From: Mucilaginibacter pankratovii
Lineage (GTDB): Bacteria > Bacteroidota > Bacteroidia > Sphingobacteriales > Sphingobacteriaceae
Reading direction: 5' to 3'
Length of the DNA stretch: 64,000 bases
Assembly (NCBI RefSeq): GCF_014773265.1
Contig: NZ_JACWMY010000019.1
Span: 22,116-86,115 of the forward strand
Shown: positions 17,911 through 26,945 of the stretch, in pieces
Position numbering within the stretch: the stretch's first letter is position 1
How the letters are laid out: every line of letters begins with the position of its first letter
Notes under the pieces: model-generated
Database searches by the model: none
Told to the model about the DNA's origin: nothing
Seen by the model: only the letters and a program-made list of their open reading frames with translations
Position numbers and translations under genes: made by a program

Positions 17911-17926
17911 TATTGTGCTCTTAAAC

Positions 17927-18265
17927 ATGAACAGTCATATTTTAAATAAATACGGTGTGACATTCCGCGAAGATGCCAATGGGCACAAATTGCCAGATGG
18001 TGAAAGTGTTCTTTGCTCTTATTTATATATATGGCGAGCACTGGAGGACATTAATGAATTTATTAGTGATGTTGATAAGTGTTTACAAGGGCATGCTTCA
18101 TTGGTTGAAGATTTAAGTTACAGCGACTCCCATTTTGGAATTTATGGTGAGTTATCAAACGAATCTCTCGAATTACACGATGAGCACAGAACCTATTTGC
18201 TCTATATTCCTTTAGCTGATTTTAAAGAGCTTCTACTATCCTGGAAAGAGTTTTTATCGAAATAG
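17927..18265 (+). CDS. Hypothetical protein, 112 residues
   Basis: Not recognised. From the ATG at 17927 the protein begins MNSHILNKYGVTFREDANGH. It is acidic with alternating aromatic and hydrophobic segments (YLYIWRALEDINEFISDV, TYLLYIPLADFKELL) and has no signal peptide or membrane segment. A GTG at 17915 would add four residues. Its A+T content is visibly higher than that of dapF, consistent with a recently acquired or poorly conserved gene. It lies 16 bases after dapF and 24 bases before a frameshifted small gene, possibly as one transcript. An immunity- or antitoxin-type role is conceivable but nothing in the sequence shows it. Confidence 0.6.
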   Translation: MNSHILNKYGVTFREDANGHKLPDGESVLCSYLYIWRALEDINEFISDVDKCLQGHASLVEDLSYSDSHFGIYGELSNESLELHDEHRTYLLYIPLADFKELLLSWKEFLSK

Positions 18266-18289
18266 AAATAACATTTTTTGAATTTAAGC

Positions 18290-18459
18290 ATGAGGACAAT
18301 AGAAGAACTAAATAAAAAAAGGTGCCCGTTGTTAGCATCGACGAGTCACTCGACAAGTACGATAATGTTGTATTGTTCCCCGATAAAGTTGCCAAAGCGA
18401 ACGAAATGCTGCGCACAATAGGGCTGCCAAAGGATAAAGAAAAAAGCAAGCAAGAGTAG
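18290..18459 (+). pseudogene. Small gene with a frameshift at an A7 tract
   Basis: From the ATG at 18290 one frame reads MRTIEELNKK and then loses protein-like character. The -1 frame, entered at the run of seven A (18313-18320), continues VPVVSIDESLDKYDNVVLFP then DKVAKANEMLRTIGLPKDKE and stops at 18459. Together they would make a basic protein of about 56 residues. The break could be a real mutation, a homopolymer sequencing error or programmed slippage on the A tract. Function unknown. Confidence 0.5.
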
Positions 18460-18520
18460 AGTTTACCCCCACTGTTAATAATTATTACAGAAATTTCTTC
18501 CACTTACACTAAATTCTCTT

Positions 18521-18528
18521 TACGTTTG
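18521..18528 (+). promoter_or_regulatory. Candidate -7 element of the SNF2 helicase gene
   Basis: TACGTTTG matches TAnnTTTG and lies 44 bases before the first ATG of the helicase gene. Confidence 0.45.
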
Positions 18529-18572
18529 AATTTTTTGTTGATGTAGCTTTCATTAATTTTTTATCAGAATTG

Positions 18573-21473
18573 ATGATGTTACGCGTAGACAGCAGCAAAC
18601 CTTGCCAAATAATTTATGCCATTGCCCGGCACGATTACCTGTCGTACGTGATAGAACCGCACATTGTGCAGCTAAACCCCAACGGGGAATTTTCCTTTAC
18701 GCACCAGCGCCTGTTCAGCAACACGGCTGTCGAATTTAGCCACTGTATTGATGATACCGACCGCAAGCTCATCAAGATCCTGGAGGATATGGAGCAGGGG
18801 AACATCATTAAAAAATTCTATAAAAAACCAATCCGCCCCTTCGAGTACTTCGCCAAAGTGTTTAACGATCAGGTTTTCGACGTGATCCGCCCGAAAATTG
18901 AAAAGAAAATAGTGGAGGCACTAAGCTTATTAGGCAGCAACGATAAACAGCTGTACCTGATGAGCAAGGAAGGTTACCCTGCCGGGCGCAAGGTGCATAT
19001 TGCCGACGAGCCCGCTTCGGTGCTCTTCCATTTCCGCAGGAACGAGGAGGAGATCCGCTACTTCCCTACTATCAAATACCAGGGCCTGCGCATCGAATTT
19101 ATGTTTAAGGATGCCGAGATCATTTGCAACCATCCAGCATGGATGCTGTTAGACGATACCCTCTACTATTTCGATAAAGAGATAGAAGGCAAAAAACTGC
19201 AGCCTTTTTTAAATAAACGCTTTATCTCTATCCCAAAATCGTCGGAGCATTCCTATTTCGAAAAATTTGTTGCCCCGCTGATAGAGAAGCACAACGTTTA
19301 TGCCGAAGGTTTTACCATTAATACCGAAAAGTATGATGCTACCGCTTTTCTGAAGCCCATTTACGTTGAGGGCGGAACTTCGCAGCTACAGCTATATTTT
19401 AAATATGCCGGTTATATTTTCCCATACGGGGATGGCAGGCATGTGTCCGTACGGATGGAGCGCACCGGCGATGATTACCTTTTCCACCGCATTAAGCGCT
19501 CGGTTACCTGGGAAAAAGGCAAGCTGGCACAGCTGGAAGCATTAGGCCTGCAAACAACTTCTTCGCTTTTCCAAAACTTAGAAGTGGCGCATGGCGATGA
19601 TGATACCGATAGGGCCTTCCCTGTTTTTGAATGGCTTAACCACCACCACGACGAGCTGATTGAGAAAGGCTTTGAACTGGAACAACCCGACGGGCAGAAA
19701 CGCTATGTATTTGGCACTACCAAAATAGACCTGGAGATCTCTGAGAATAACGACTGGTTCGATATCAACGCTGTAGTATTCTTTGGGCCCTACCGCATCC
19801 CGTTCATCCAGCTCAAGAATCATATCCTCAACCATAAAAAAGAATTTATACTACCATCGGGCGAAATAGCGGTTATTCCCGAACAATGGTTTTCGCAATA
19901 TGGCAACCTGCTGCATTTTTCAGAAGGCGGCGACGGCCTCAAACTTCGCCGACACCATATTGGCCTGGTGAACGACCTGGAGGGCGAAATGGCCGAAACA
20001 GCCATGAGTCGCAAGTTGCAAAAGCTTACCAATTACGAGGAAACTGAAGATGTACCGATGCCGGTAAATTTTGCAGGCAGCCTTCGCCCCTACCAAAAGG
20101 CCGGTTACAACTGGTTCCATTTTTTAAAGGAATACCATTTTGGCGGCTGTTTGGCCGATGACATGGGTTTGGGTAAAACCATACAAACCCTGGCCCTGCT
20201 GCAAAAACACAAGGAAGATACCGAAGCGGCGGGCAGCAAAGCTACCTCGCTGGTGATCATGCCTACGTCGCTGATATATAACTGGCTTAATGAGGCCAAA
20301 AAATTTGCGCCGCAGCTAAGGCTGATGGTGCATACCGGCGCTTTCCGTTATAAATCGGCCGATGTGTTTGCCAATTATGATGTGGTTATAACTACCTACG
20401 GCATCAGCCGCATAGATATTGAGATGTTTAAGGCTTATTACTTCGATTACGTGATCTTAGATGAGAGCCAGAACATTAAAAACCCTTCTTCTAAATCGTT
20501 CCAGTCGGTAAGGCAGTTGAAATCGCGCTTTAAGCTGATATTGAGCGGTACACCGGTTGAGAATTCGGTTAACGACCTGTGGACGCAGATGAGCTTTATT
20601 AACCCTGGCTTACTGGGCGCGCAGATCTATTTCCAGAATGAATTTGTAACGCCGATAGAGAAAAAGAAGGACGAGGAAAAGGCACGCAAATTACAGGCCA
20701 TCATCAAACCATTTGTACTGCGCCGCACCAAGGAACAGGTTGCAACCGAGCTGCCGCCGAAAACCGAAAACCTTTTCTACTGCCAGATGAGCGAAGAGCA
20801 GGCCGAGGTTTACGACAAGGTAAAATCGGAATATCGTAACGAGCTACTCCGCAGTATTGAGGATGGCACTTACGCCAAAACGCAGATCCAGGTATTGCAG
20901 GGGCTGATCAAACTTCGGCAAATAGCCAATCACCCGGCAATGATAGACCAGGAGTATGAAGGCGATTCGGGCAAGTTTGAGAACGTGGTACATACCCTGG
21001 CCAACGTGTTGGATGGCGGCCATAAGGTGCTGATCTTTTCGCAGTTTGTAAAACAGCTGAACATTTACCGCGAGCATTTCAACCAGAATAATATCCCTTA
21101 CGTATACCTGGATGGCAGTACCCAAAACCGCGGCGATGTAGTAAAACAGTTCCAGGAAGATGCCAAAACACGGGTGTTCCTTATCTCCATAAAAGCAGGC
21201 GGCGTAGGTTTAAACCTTACCGAGGCCGATTACGTTTTTATCCTGGATCCATGGTGGAACCCGGCGGTAGAACAGCAAGCGATCGACCGTACGCACCGCA
21301 TCGGGCAAACCAAAAACGTATTCATCTATAAATTTATCACTAAAGATACCGTAGAAGAAAAGATCCTGGCCCTGCAGCAGCGCAAGCTCAGCGTAGCCCG
21401 TTCGCTTATTACCACCGAGGAAAGCTTTATCAAGTCGCTTACTGCGGATGATATTAAGGAGATACTGGGGTAG
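18573..21473 (+). CDS. SNF2-family DEAD/DEAH-box helicase
   Basis: This roughly 966-residue ATP-dependent DNA translocase of the bacterial Snf2 type is probably involved in transcription recycling or chromosome remodelling. The N-terminal 480 residues are a divergent family-specific region. The helicase core starts near 505 (LRPYQKAGYNWFHFLKEYHFGG), with Walker A DMGLGKTIQTL (about 530-540) and a DESQ box in VILDESQNIKN. The C-terminal lobe carries DGSTQNRGDVVKQF, IKAGGVGLNLTEADYVF and QAIDRTHRIGQ (motif VI). TTG (18570) and two ATGs (18573, 18576) are adjacent; the first ATG is chosen. Confidence 0.93.
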   Translation: MMLRVDSSKPCQIIYAIARHDYLSYVIEPHIVQLNPNGEFSFTHQRLFSNTAVEFSHCIDDTDRKLIKILEDMEQGNIIKKFYKKPIRPFEYFAKVFNDQVFDVIRPKIEKKIVEALSLLGSNDKQLYLMSKEGYPAGRKVHIADEPASVLFHFRRNEEEIRYFPTIKYQGLRIEFMFKDAEIICNHPAWMLLDDTLYYFDKEIEGKKLQPFLNKRFISIPKSSEHSYFEKFVAPLIEKHNVYAEGFTINTEKYDATAFLKPIYVEGGTSQLQLYFKYAGYIFPYGDGRHVSVRMERTGDDYLFHRIKRSVTWEKGKLAQLEALGLQTTSSLFQNLEVAHGDDDTDRAFPVFEWLNHHHDELIEKGFELEQPDGQKRYVFGTTKIDLEISENNDWFDINAVVFFGPYRIPFIQLKNHILNHKKEFILPSGEIAVIPEQWFSQYGNLLHFSEGGDGLKLRRHHIGLVNDLEGEMAETAMSRKLQKLTNYEETEDVPMPVNFAGSLRPYQKAGYNWFHFLKEYHFGGCLADDMGLGKTIQTLALLQKHKEDTEAAGSKATSLVIMPTSLIYNWLNEAKKFAPQLRLMVHTGAFRYKSADVFANYDVVITTYGISRIDIEMFKAYYFDYVILDESQNIKNPSSKSFQSVRQLKSRFKLILSGTPVENSVNDLWTQMSFINPGLLGAQIYFQNEFVTPIEKKKDEEKARKLQAIIKPFVLRRTKEQVATELPPKTENLFYCQMSEEQAEVYDKVKSEYRNELLRSIEDGTYAKTQIQVLQGLIKLRQIANHPAMIDQEYEGDSGKFENVVHTLANVLDGGHKVLIFSQFVKQLNIYREHFNQNNIPYVYLDGSTQNRGDVVKQFQEDAKTRVFLISIKAGGVGLNLTEADYVFILDPWWNPAVEQQAIDRTHRIGQTKNVFIYKFITKDTVEEKILALQQRKLSVARSLITTEESFIKSLTADDIKEILG

Positions 21474-21537
21474 TTATGGCGGTGAGGACACCGCCATAAT
21501 GAAGAGGTTGCCTGGCGGCGGTGTCCTCACCGCCGCC
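21474..21537. repeat. Pair of GGTG-AGGA-CACC hairpins in opposite orientation
   Basis: The first hairpin (21474-21499) has an 11-bp stem, TTATGGCGGTG/CACCGCCATAA, with loop AGGA. The second (21514-21537) has a 10-bp stem, GGCGGCGGTG/CACCGCCGCC, with loop TCCT, the complement of the first loop. The two can also pair with each other. They start immediately after the helicase stop codon. A third copy lies at 40403-40428. Confidence 0.75.
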
Positions 21538-21668
21538 GCCGTTAACTCCAAACAAAAACACCCGCCATTTTGTATACACATTGCCATAATCATTCGGCCC
21601 CACCCGAATAATTTGCCCGCAGGCCCATAGCTTGCTTTTGCTTTTTGTAACATTGCAGAAATTTTTAA

Positions 21669-22643
21669 TTGTTGACAGCTACCGCTAAAAAAGTACTTTC
21701 TTATTTGCTTAAAGCCACTATACTGGTTTTGGCCTTCTATTTTATTTACCATAAGTTTTTAAAAAAGAATTCGGATCTCAGGCAATTCGAAGATCTTGTA
21801 ACCCACATCAGCCGGCAGCAGGTAATTATTACTTTATCTGCGGTTGTGGTTTTAATGCTGGTCAACTGGCTGCTGGAGAGCTTTAAATGGCAATATCTAT
21901 CTAAGCGTTTAGCAAACATCTCGGTATGGGAAGCCATCGAGGCTGTTTTTTGCGGATTAACCTGGGCCATCTTCACCCCCAACCGCATCGGCGAATTTGG
22001 TGGCCGGGTAATGTTTTTACCCAACCGCAAGCGCATCCATGGTGTTTTTGCTATGGCAGTCGGTGCCTTTGCGCAGAACGTAATTACCAATGTTGCCGGT
22101 GTCCTGGCTTCGCTTTGGTTTATTTATAGCTTTTTTAATTTAAATGCCTGGCTATTTTTAGGAATCGCGGTATTAGCATTTATATTCCTGGGGTTGCTGC
22201 TTGTAGTATACTTCCATATCAAATGGCTGGTTATCCTGCTCGATAAGGTCAAATTCCTCAAAAAATATCATCGCTTTTTTGATATCATGGGCCGGTACGA
22301 AGGCAAGGAACTTTTGGTAGTTATGGGCTACAGCCTGGCGCGTTTCGCAGTGTTCTCTGTTCAATATTATTTGGTTATCCACTTGTTATTGCCCAACCTG
22401 CCGCCGCTGCCAATGATGCTTACGGTAGTGGTGTTTATATTTATCCAATCGGCCCTGCCCTCGCTTGATCTGCTGGACATTGGCGTGCGTAATTACACTG
22501 CAACCTATCTTTTTACTTATATTACTAACCAACATATCGCCATAATGGCGTCGGTATCATCTATCTGGCTTATTAACCTCATTATCCCGGCCATCATGGG
22601 GTCGGTATTTGTACTTAAACTAAAATTCTTTGATCGCACATAG
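21669..22643 (+). CDS. Flippase-like integral membrane protein (lysylphosphatidylglycerol synthase TM-region family)
   Basis: This 324-residue protein has about seven to eight hydrophobic helices. The family signature is GLTWAIFTPNRIGEFGGRVM, corresponding to the R-x-GE-x-GG region of the LPG_synthase_TM (UPF0104) family. Members are thought to flip or modify lipid-linked substrates. The inferred start is TTG at 21669 because no ATG occurs upstream of the first helix. It overlaps the following glycosyltransferase gene by 14 bases, suggesting that the two act on the same membrane glycan or lipid. Confidence 0.82.
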   Translation: MLTATAKKVLSYLLKATILVLAFYFIYHKFLKKNSDLRQFEDLVTHISRQQVIITLSAVVVLMLVNWLLESFKWQYLSKRLANISVWEAIEAVFCGLTWAIFTPNRIGEFGGRVMFLPNRKRIHGVFAMAVGAFAQNVITNVAGVLASLWFIYSFFNLNAWLFLGIAVLAFIFLGLLLVVYFHIKWLVILLDKVKFLKKYHRFFDIMGRYEGKELLVVMGYSLARFAVFSVQYYLVIHLLLPNLPPLPMMLTVVVFIFIQSALPSLDLLDIGVRNYTATYLFTYITNQHIAIMASVSSIWLINLIIPAIMGSVFVLKLKFFDRT

Positions 22644-23757
22644 TATTATTTCCCTGTTTTTAACCGGCCTTTACTTGCTGGTGCTCGCTTACCTCATTAA
22701 AGGATGGGCCGCCCTAAGGCGCCCAAAAACCGAAGGCGCAAGCCATACTACAAAAGTAACCATACTTATCGCTGCCCGGGATGAGGAGGAGCGCATCCGT
22801 TACACCATCGAAGACATCATAGCGCAGGACTATCCACGCCATTTGGTGGAAGTAATTATTGTGGATGATCACTCTACCGACAGCACTGCCGATATCATTC
22901 GCAGCTATGCCGCCGACGGCATTACATTAATGCAGCTAAAGGAAGATAAACCCCTCAACTCCTATAAAAAGAAAGCCATTGCCGAAGCCATTGCCCGCTC
23001 CACCGGCGACCTGATGGTAGCAACTGATGCCGACTGCCGCATGGGCAAAAGCTGGCTTAGCTCCAGTGTAAGCTATTACGAAACGCATAACCCGGTGATG
23101 ATCTCCTCGCCGGTTACCTATTTTGAGGAGAAGACCTTATTTGAATTGCTGCAAACGCTGGAATTCTCTTACCTGATTGGCATCGGCGCGGCCTTTATTG
23201 GCAACGGCAGGGCATCTACCTGTAATGGCGCCAACCTGGCCTACCGTAAAGATGTTTTTTACGAGGTAGGCGGCTTTAAAGGCATAGATGATCTTGCATC
23301 GGGCGATGATGAACTGCTGCTGCAAAAAGTTGCCGTTAAATATCCAAACCGCATCGGCTTTTTAAAGAACCGCGAAGCCATCGTATATACGCATGCCAAG
23401 CATACCCTGCAGGAGTTTTTACAGCAGCGCCGCCGCTGGGCATCAAAGTCTACCAAATACAAGGATAAATGGATAGTGGCGCTGGCGGTATGTATCTGGC
23501 TGTTCAACCTGTCGCTGCTGGTGAATGCCGCACTGGGCTTTTATGATACTTTCTTCCTCAAGCTCTTCCTGGTTCAGTTTCTTTTGAAATATATTTTCGA
23601 GTTGGCTTTTTTGCTGCCGATAGCCTCTTTTTTCAAGCGTATCAAATTGGTGGGCTTGCTTATCATCCTCATTCCCATACACATTGTGTACTTTGTTTAC
23701 GTTGGGCTTATCGGCAATACCCGCAAATACTCGTGGAAGGGGCGCACCGTGCGCTAA
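22630..23757 (+). CDS. Membrane-bound family 2 glycosyltransferase
   Basis: This 375-residue protein has an N-terminal membrane helix (IISLFLTGLYLLVLAYLI), a GT-A catalytic domain and C-terminal helices (about 275-365). Catalytic features are VTILIAARDEEERI, the Asp pair in VDDHSTDST, the DxD-type ATDADC and QQRRRW, the (Q/R)xxRW motif of processive GT2 enzymes. The start codon appears to be TTG. It is coupled by overlap to the flippase-like gene, implying synthesis or transfer of a lipid-linked or exported saccharide. The product is unknown. Confidence 0.87.
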   Translation: MIAHSIISLFLTGLYLLVLAYLIKGWAALRRPKTEGASHTTKVTILIAARDEEERIRYTIEDIIAQDYPRHLVEVIIVDDHSTDSTADIIRSYAADGITLMQLKEDKPLNSYKKKAIAEAIARSTGDLMVATDADCRMGKSWLSSSVSYYETHNPVMISSPVTYFEEKTLFELLQTLEFSYLIGIGAAFIGNGRASTCNGANLAYRKDVFYEVGGFKGIDDLASGDDELLLQKVAVKYPNRIGFLKNREAIVYTHAKHTLQEFLQQRRRWASKSTKYKDKWIVALAVCIWLFNLSLLVNAALGFYDTFFLKLFLVQFLLKYIFELAFLLPIASFFKRIKLVGLLIILIPIHIVYFVYVGLIGNTRKYSWKGRTVR

Positions 23758-23840
23758 ATTCTTAAAACTTAACAGTAGAAAAAGCAAACAAATCCTGTTT
23801 AGATGGAATTATTCATTATTTTAGGCTGCCTATTATAATA

Positions 23841-25079
23841 ATGCAAAACAACCAGGATAGTTCAGGCGAAGACGAACTGATCAGGCTGCTGTTAAAACGG
23901 CAGTCGGAGTTGAATGCTTTGCTGGAAATTACGCGGGCCATCAACAAAAACGAATCTACCTCTAACCTGATACAAATGCTGGAGGTGATACTGCAGCACT
24001 ACCTGCAAATTGGAAAATTCCGTTTTCTAATCGCTAAAGACAAAGTTTACAGTTGCATCTCCAAATACGGCGGTGAGATAGAACCGGCACCTGTTTTAAA
24101 TGCCACATGGGCGCATCTTAGTAAAATAAAATCGCCGGTTGCGCTAAGGGGCCATACCGACCCTGTACTGAGCGCTTACGATTATTATATCCCAATTTAT
24201 CATAAAAATAAGGCTCTTGCGTATGCGCTTATAGGGCAGTTCCCTACTTCGGGCGAAATGCTGAACAACGATCTTACGTTTATTCAAACGCTTATTAACG
24301 TTATCGTAGTAGCGCTGGAGAATAAAAAACTTTTCCGCGAACGCCTGCAGGCCGAACGTTTTCAGCGCGAAATGGAACTGGCTGTTGAAGTGCAGAATAT
24401 GCTGATCCCGCTACGGGTGTATAAAGAAGTGGGTGTAGAGGTTGGGGCAAAATATCTTCCGCACCAAAATATCGGCGGTGATTATTTTGATTTCTTCCGG
24501 CTGAACGCGAACGAATTTTTATGGTGCATTGCCGATGTATCCGGCAAGGGAATTTCCGCAGCCCTGCTAATGGCCAATTTCCAGGCGAGTTTGCAGGGAC
24601 TGGCGGCTATTGAAGACGACCTGACCACCATAGTAGAGCGATTGAACAAGCTGGTTATCCACAATACCAAAGGCGAACGGTTTATCACCCTGTTTTTGGC
24701 GCGCTTTAACCAGCAAACCCGCAAGCTTAACTACATCAATGCCGGGCACAACCCCACTATTTTATATTGCGATGGTGAGGCGTTCCCGCTAAAATTGGGA
24801 ACTACCATGATAGGTGCCTTTGATGAGCTGCCGTTTTTAAACGAAGGCGAAATAGATATCGAGCCCAACACGCTTTTCTTTAACTATACCGACGGACTGA
24901 TGGATCACGAGCTGCAGAACTACAAAAACTGGAGCGAAGAAAAGTTACTGGAATTCGTAATAGCCAACGGCGACATGACGCCCGACGATCTTAACGAAGC
25001 GGTGCTGACCCATATTAACACCGTTGTAAAGGGCAAGCCAATTGATGATGTTACCTTGCTGACGGTGAGGGTATCGTAG
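23841..25079 (+). CDS. GAF-like domain with SpoIIE/PP2C-type serine phosphatase
   Basis: This 412-residue cytoplasmic regulator has an N-terminal GAF-like sensor region (about 30-170) joined by a helical linker (ERLQAERFQREMELAVEVQNML) to a SpoIIE phosphatase domain. Metal-binding motifs are GGDYFDFF, IADVSGKGISAALLMA and NYTDGLMDHE. Such enzymes dephosphorylate anti-sigma antagonist proteins in partner-switching circuits. No partner kinase or antagonist lies nearby. It is followed by a long inverted repeat facing radA. Confidence 0.88.
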   Translation: MQNNQDSSGEDELIRLLLKRQSELNALLEITRAINKNESTSNLIQMLEVILQHYLQIGKFRFLIAKDKVYSCISKYGGEIEPAPVLNATWAHLSKIKSPVALRGHTDPVLSAYDYYIPIYHKNKALAYALIGQFPTSGEMLNNDLTFIQTLINVIVVALENKKLFRERLQAERFQREMELAVEVQNMLIPLRVYKEVGVEVGAKYLPHQNIGGDYFDFFRLNANEFLWCIADVSGKGISAALLMANFQASLQGLAAIEDDLTTIVERLNKLVIHNTKGERFITLFLARFNQQTRKLNYINAGHNPTILYCDGEAFPLKLGTTMIGAFDELPFLNEGEIDIEPNTLFFNYTDGLMDHELQNYKNWSEEKLLEFVIANGDMTPDDLNEAVLTHINTVVKGKPIDDVTLLTVRVS

Positions 25080-25088
25080 TAAAAACCA

Positions 25089-25214
25089 TGTCATTGCTGC
25101 GAAGCGCGGCAACCTCATAGGATGTTCCACATTGCACAGCTGTGATGCAATGTGGATTTGCACGTTTGCTCGTCCTCTGAGGTTGCCACGTCGCTATCGC
25201 TCCTCGCAATGACA
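25089..25214. repeat. Long inverted repeat in the convergent gap before radA
   Basis: The left arm (25089-25117) starts TGTCATTGCTGCGAAGCG and the right arm (25178-25214) is its imperfect complement, ending CTCGCAATGACA. An inner perfect 10-bp hairpin, CCACATTGCA/TGCAATGTGG, sits at 25127-25155. It belongs to the same intergenic class as the repeats at 5457 and 40441. Confidence 0.78.
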
Positions 25215-25228
25215 AAGCGGAAAAAAGG

Positions 25229-26647
25229 TTACCCAAACAACAACCCAAACACCTCCTCAATCCTACCCACTACTTTTACATCAATAGTATAACGCGATAG
25301 GTCCAGCCGGTTTTTGTCTTTTGCGCCGGAGGGCATGTTGTATTTGGAAATGAAGATCTGCTCGAAGCCCAGCTTCTGCGCTTCGGCAATGCGTTGCTCC
25401 ACACGGTTTACGGCGCGAATCTCCCCCGATAAACCTATCTCGCCTGCAAAACAGGTTTTAGCCGGGATGGGGATATCCTCGTGCGAGGATATTATGGCCG
25501 CGGCAAGGCCTAGGTCTATAGCCGGGTCTTCCACCCGGATGCCACCGGTAATGTTCAGGAACACATCCTTTGCGCCAAGGCGGAAACCGCAGCGTTTCTC
25601 CAGCACGGCCAGCAGCATACTCATGCGTTTGGTATCAAAGCCTGTTGCGGTACGCTGTGGCGTACCGTAAGGTGATGTGCTTACCAGCGCCTGGGTTTCT
25701 ATCAACATGGGGCGCATACCCTCCAAGGTGGCAGATATGGTAATGCCGCTCAGCGGCTCATCGCGTTGCGATAATAATATTTCGGATGGATTGGACACCT
25801 CGCGAAGTCCTTCGCCCAGCATTTCGTAAATGCCCAGCTCGGATGCCGAGCCGAAACGGTTTTTGATAGTGCGCAGTATGCGGTACACGTGGTGGCGGTC
25901 GCCCTCGAACTGCAAAACGGTATCAACCATGTGCTCCAGGATCTTGGGGCCGGCAATCATCCCGTCCTTGGTGATGTGGCCTATCAAAAACACCGGCGTG
26001 GAGGTTTCCTTGGCAAAGCGAAGCAACTCCGCAGTACACTCCCGCACCTGGGATACACTGCCCGGGGTAGATTCTACATGGGCCGAGTGCAGCGTTTGGA
26101 TCGAATCGATCACCACCAGGTCCGGCTGTAAGTCTTCTATTTGTTTAAATATATTTTGGGTAGAGGTTTCCGTCAATATATAACAGTCCGTGCCCGCTGC
26201 CGACTGCCCACTGCCAACCGCCGTAAGCCTTTCCGCCCGCATTTTTATCTGGTGGTCGCTTTCCTCGCCGGATACGTAGAGCACTTTGATGCCCGGCATG
26301 TTCAGCGCCAGCTGTAGCATCAGGGTAGATTTACCTATGCCCGGCTCGCCGCCAATTAACACCAACGAACCTGCCACAATCCCGCCGCCTAATACCCGGT
26401 TAAATTCCTTGTCGGGCGTAAGCAGGCGGTGTTCTTCCTTAAAAGTAATATCCGCAACCTGCACGGGTTTATTGGCCCGTACGGATGATGCGGGGCTGGC
26501 TTTCCAGGCGGGTACCGATGAATTGGCTTTTTCCAAAACCTCCTCCACCATGGTATTCCATGATTGGCAGGCGGGGCATTTACCCAGCCACTTAGGCGAT
26601 TCGTAGCCACAGCTCTGGCAGAAATATGCGATCTTAGTTTTAGCCAA
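25229..26647 (-). CDS. radA: DNA repair protein RadA/Sms
   Basis: This 472-residue branch-migration ATPase works with RecA in recombinational repair. It has an N-terminal C4 zinc finger (CQSCGYE...CPAC, residues 10-27). Walker A is GGEPGIGKSTL, the RadA-specific motif is KNRFG, and the C-terminal Lon-protease-like domain contains GLAAAIISSHEDIPIP. The family-standard opening MAKTKIAYFCQSCGYESPKW starts at TTG (26645-26647), an unusual initiation codon. A perfect 15-bp palindrome lies 36 bases upstream. Confidence 0.94.
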   Translation of the reverse strand: MAKTKIAYFCQSCGYESPKWLGKCPACQSWNTMVEEVLEKANSSVPAWKASPASSVRANKPVQVADITFKEEHRLLTPDKEFNRVLGGGIVAGSLVLIGGEPGIGKSTLMLQLALNMPGIKVLYVSGEESDHQIKMRAERLTAVGSGQSAAGTDCYILTETSTQNIFKQIEDLQPDLVVIDSIQTLHSAHVESTPGSVSQVRECTAELLRFAKETSTPVFLIGHITKDGMIAGPKILEHMVDTVLQFEGDRHHVYRILRTIKNRFGSASELGIYEMLGEGLREVSNPSEILLSQRDEPLSGITISATLEGMRPMLIETQALVSTSPYGTPQRTATGFDTKRMSMLLAVLEKRCGFRLGAKDVFLNITGGIRVEDPAIDLGLAAAIISSHEDIPIPAKTCFAGEIGLSGEIRAVNRVEQRIAEAQKLGFEQIFISKYNMPSGAKDKNRLDLSRYTIDVKVVGRIEEVFGLLFG

Positions 26648-26945
26648 TTCGATTTAAGATTTTAGAATTACGATTTACGAATGTAATTGCCAATAAAATT
26701 AGCAATTTATTGGCAATTACTCAAATTAATTTCAGCTTGTTCGCGTTCGACATGGGGCGCGAACAGCCCGAACAAGCCCGAACAAAATATTTACCTGGTA
26801 ATTATCGCCAATAACAAGCAAATCGAAAACCGCGGCGATTTTGGGGAGAACATCTTTAAACAATTCAAAAGCATTTACCCAATAAGAGCCGGGGCTTAAG
26901 AAATATCTGCTCTTATTATTATCAGTTGGTTGGTTGTTTATAGTC
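26648..26945. other. Gene-free stretch upstream of radA
   Basis: This stretch holds the perfect palindrome at 26683-26720. It also has clustered words around TTCGCG...CGCGAA and repeated CCCGAACAA (about 26740-26783). Open frames on both strands here lack recognisable protein character. Confidence 0.4.
26683..26720. promoter_or_regulatory. Perfect 15-bp palindrome upstream of radA
   Basis: GTAATTGCCAATAAA (26683-26697) and its exact complement (26706-26720) flank an 8-base loop. It lies 36-73 bases upstream of the radA start and could be an operator or a leader hairpin. The identity of any binding protein is unknown. Confidence 0.5.

Noticed and set aside
26740..26783. Possible tRNA fragment or attachment site in the CCCGAACAA words
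   Set aside because: No cloverleaf, no T-arm consensus and no integrase gene nearby.
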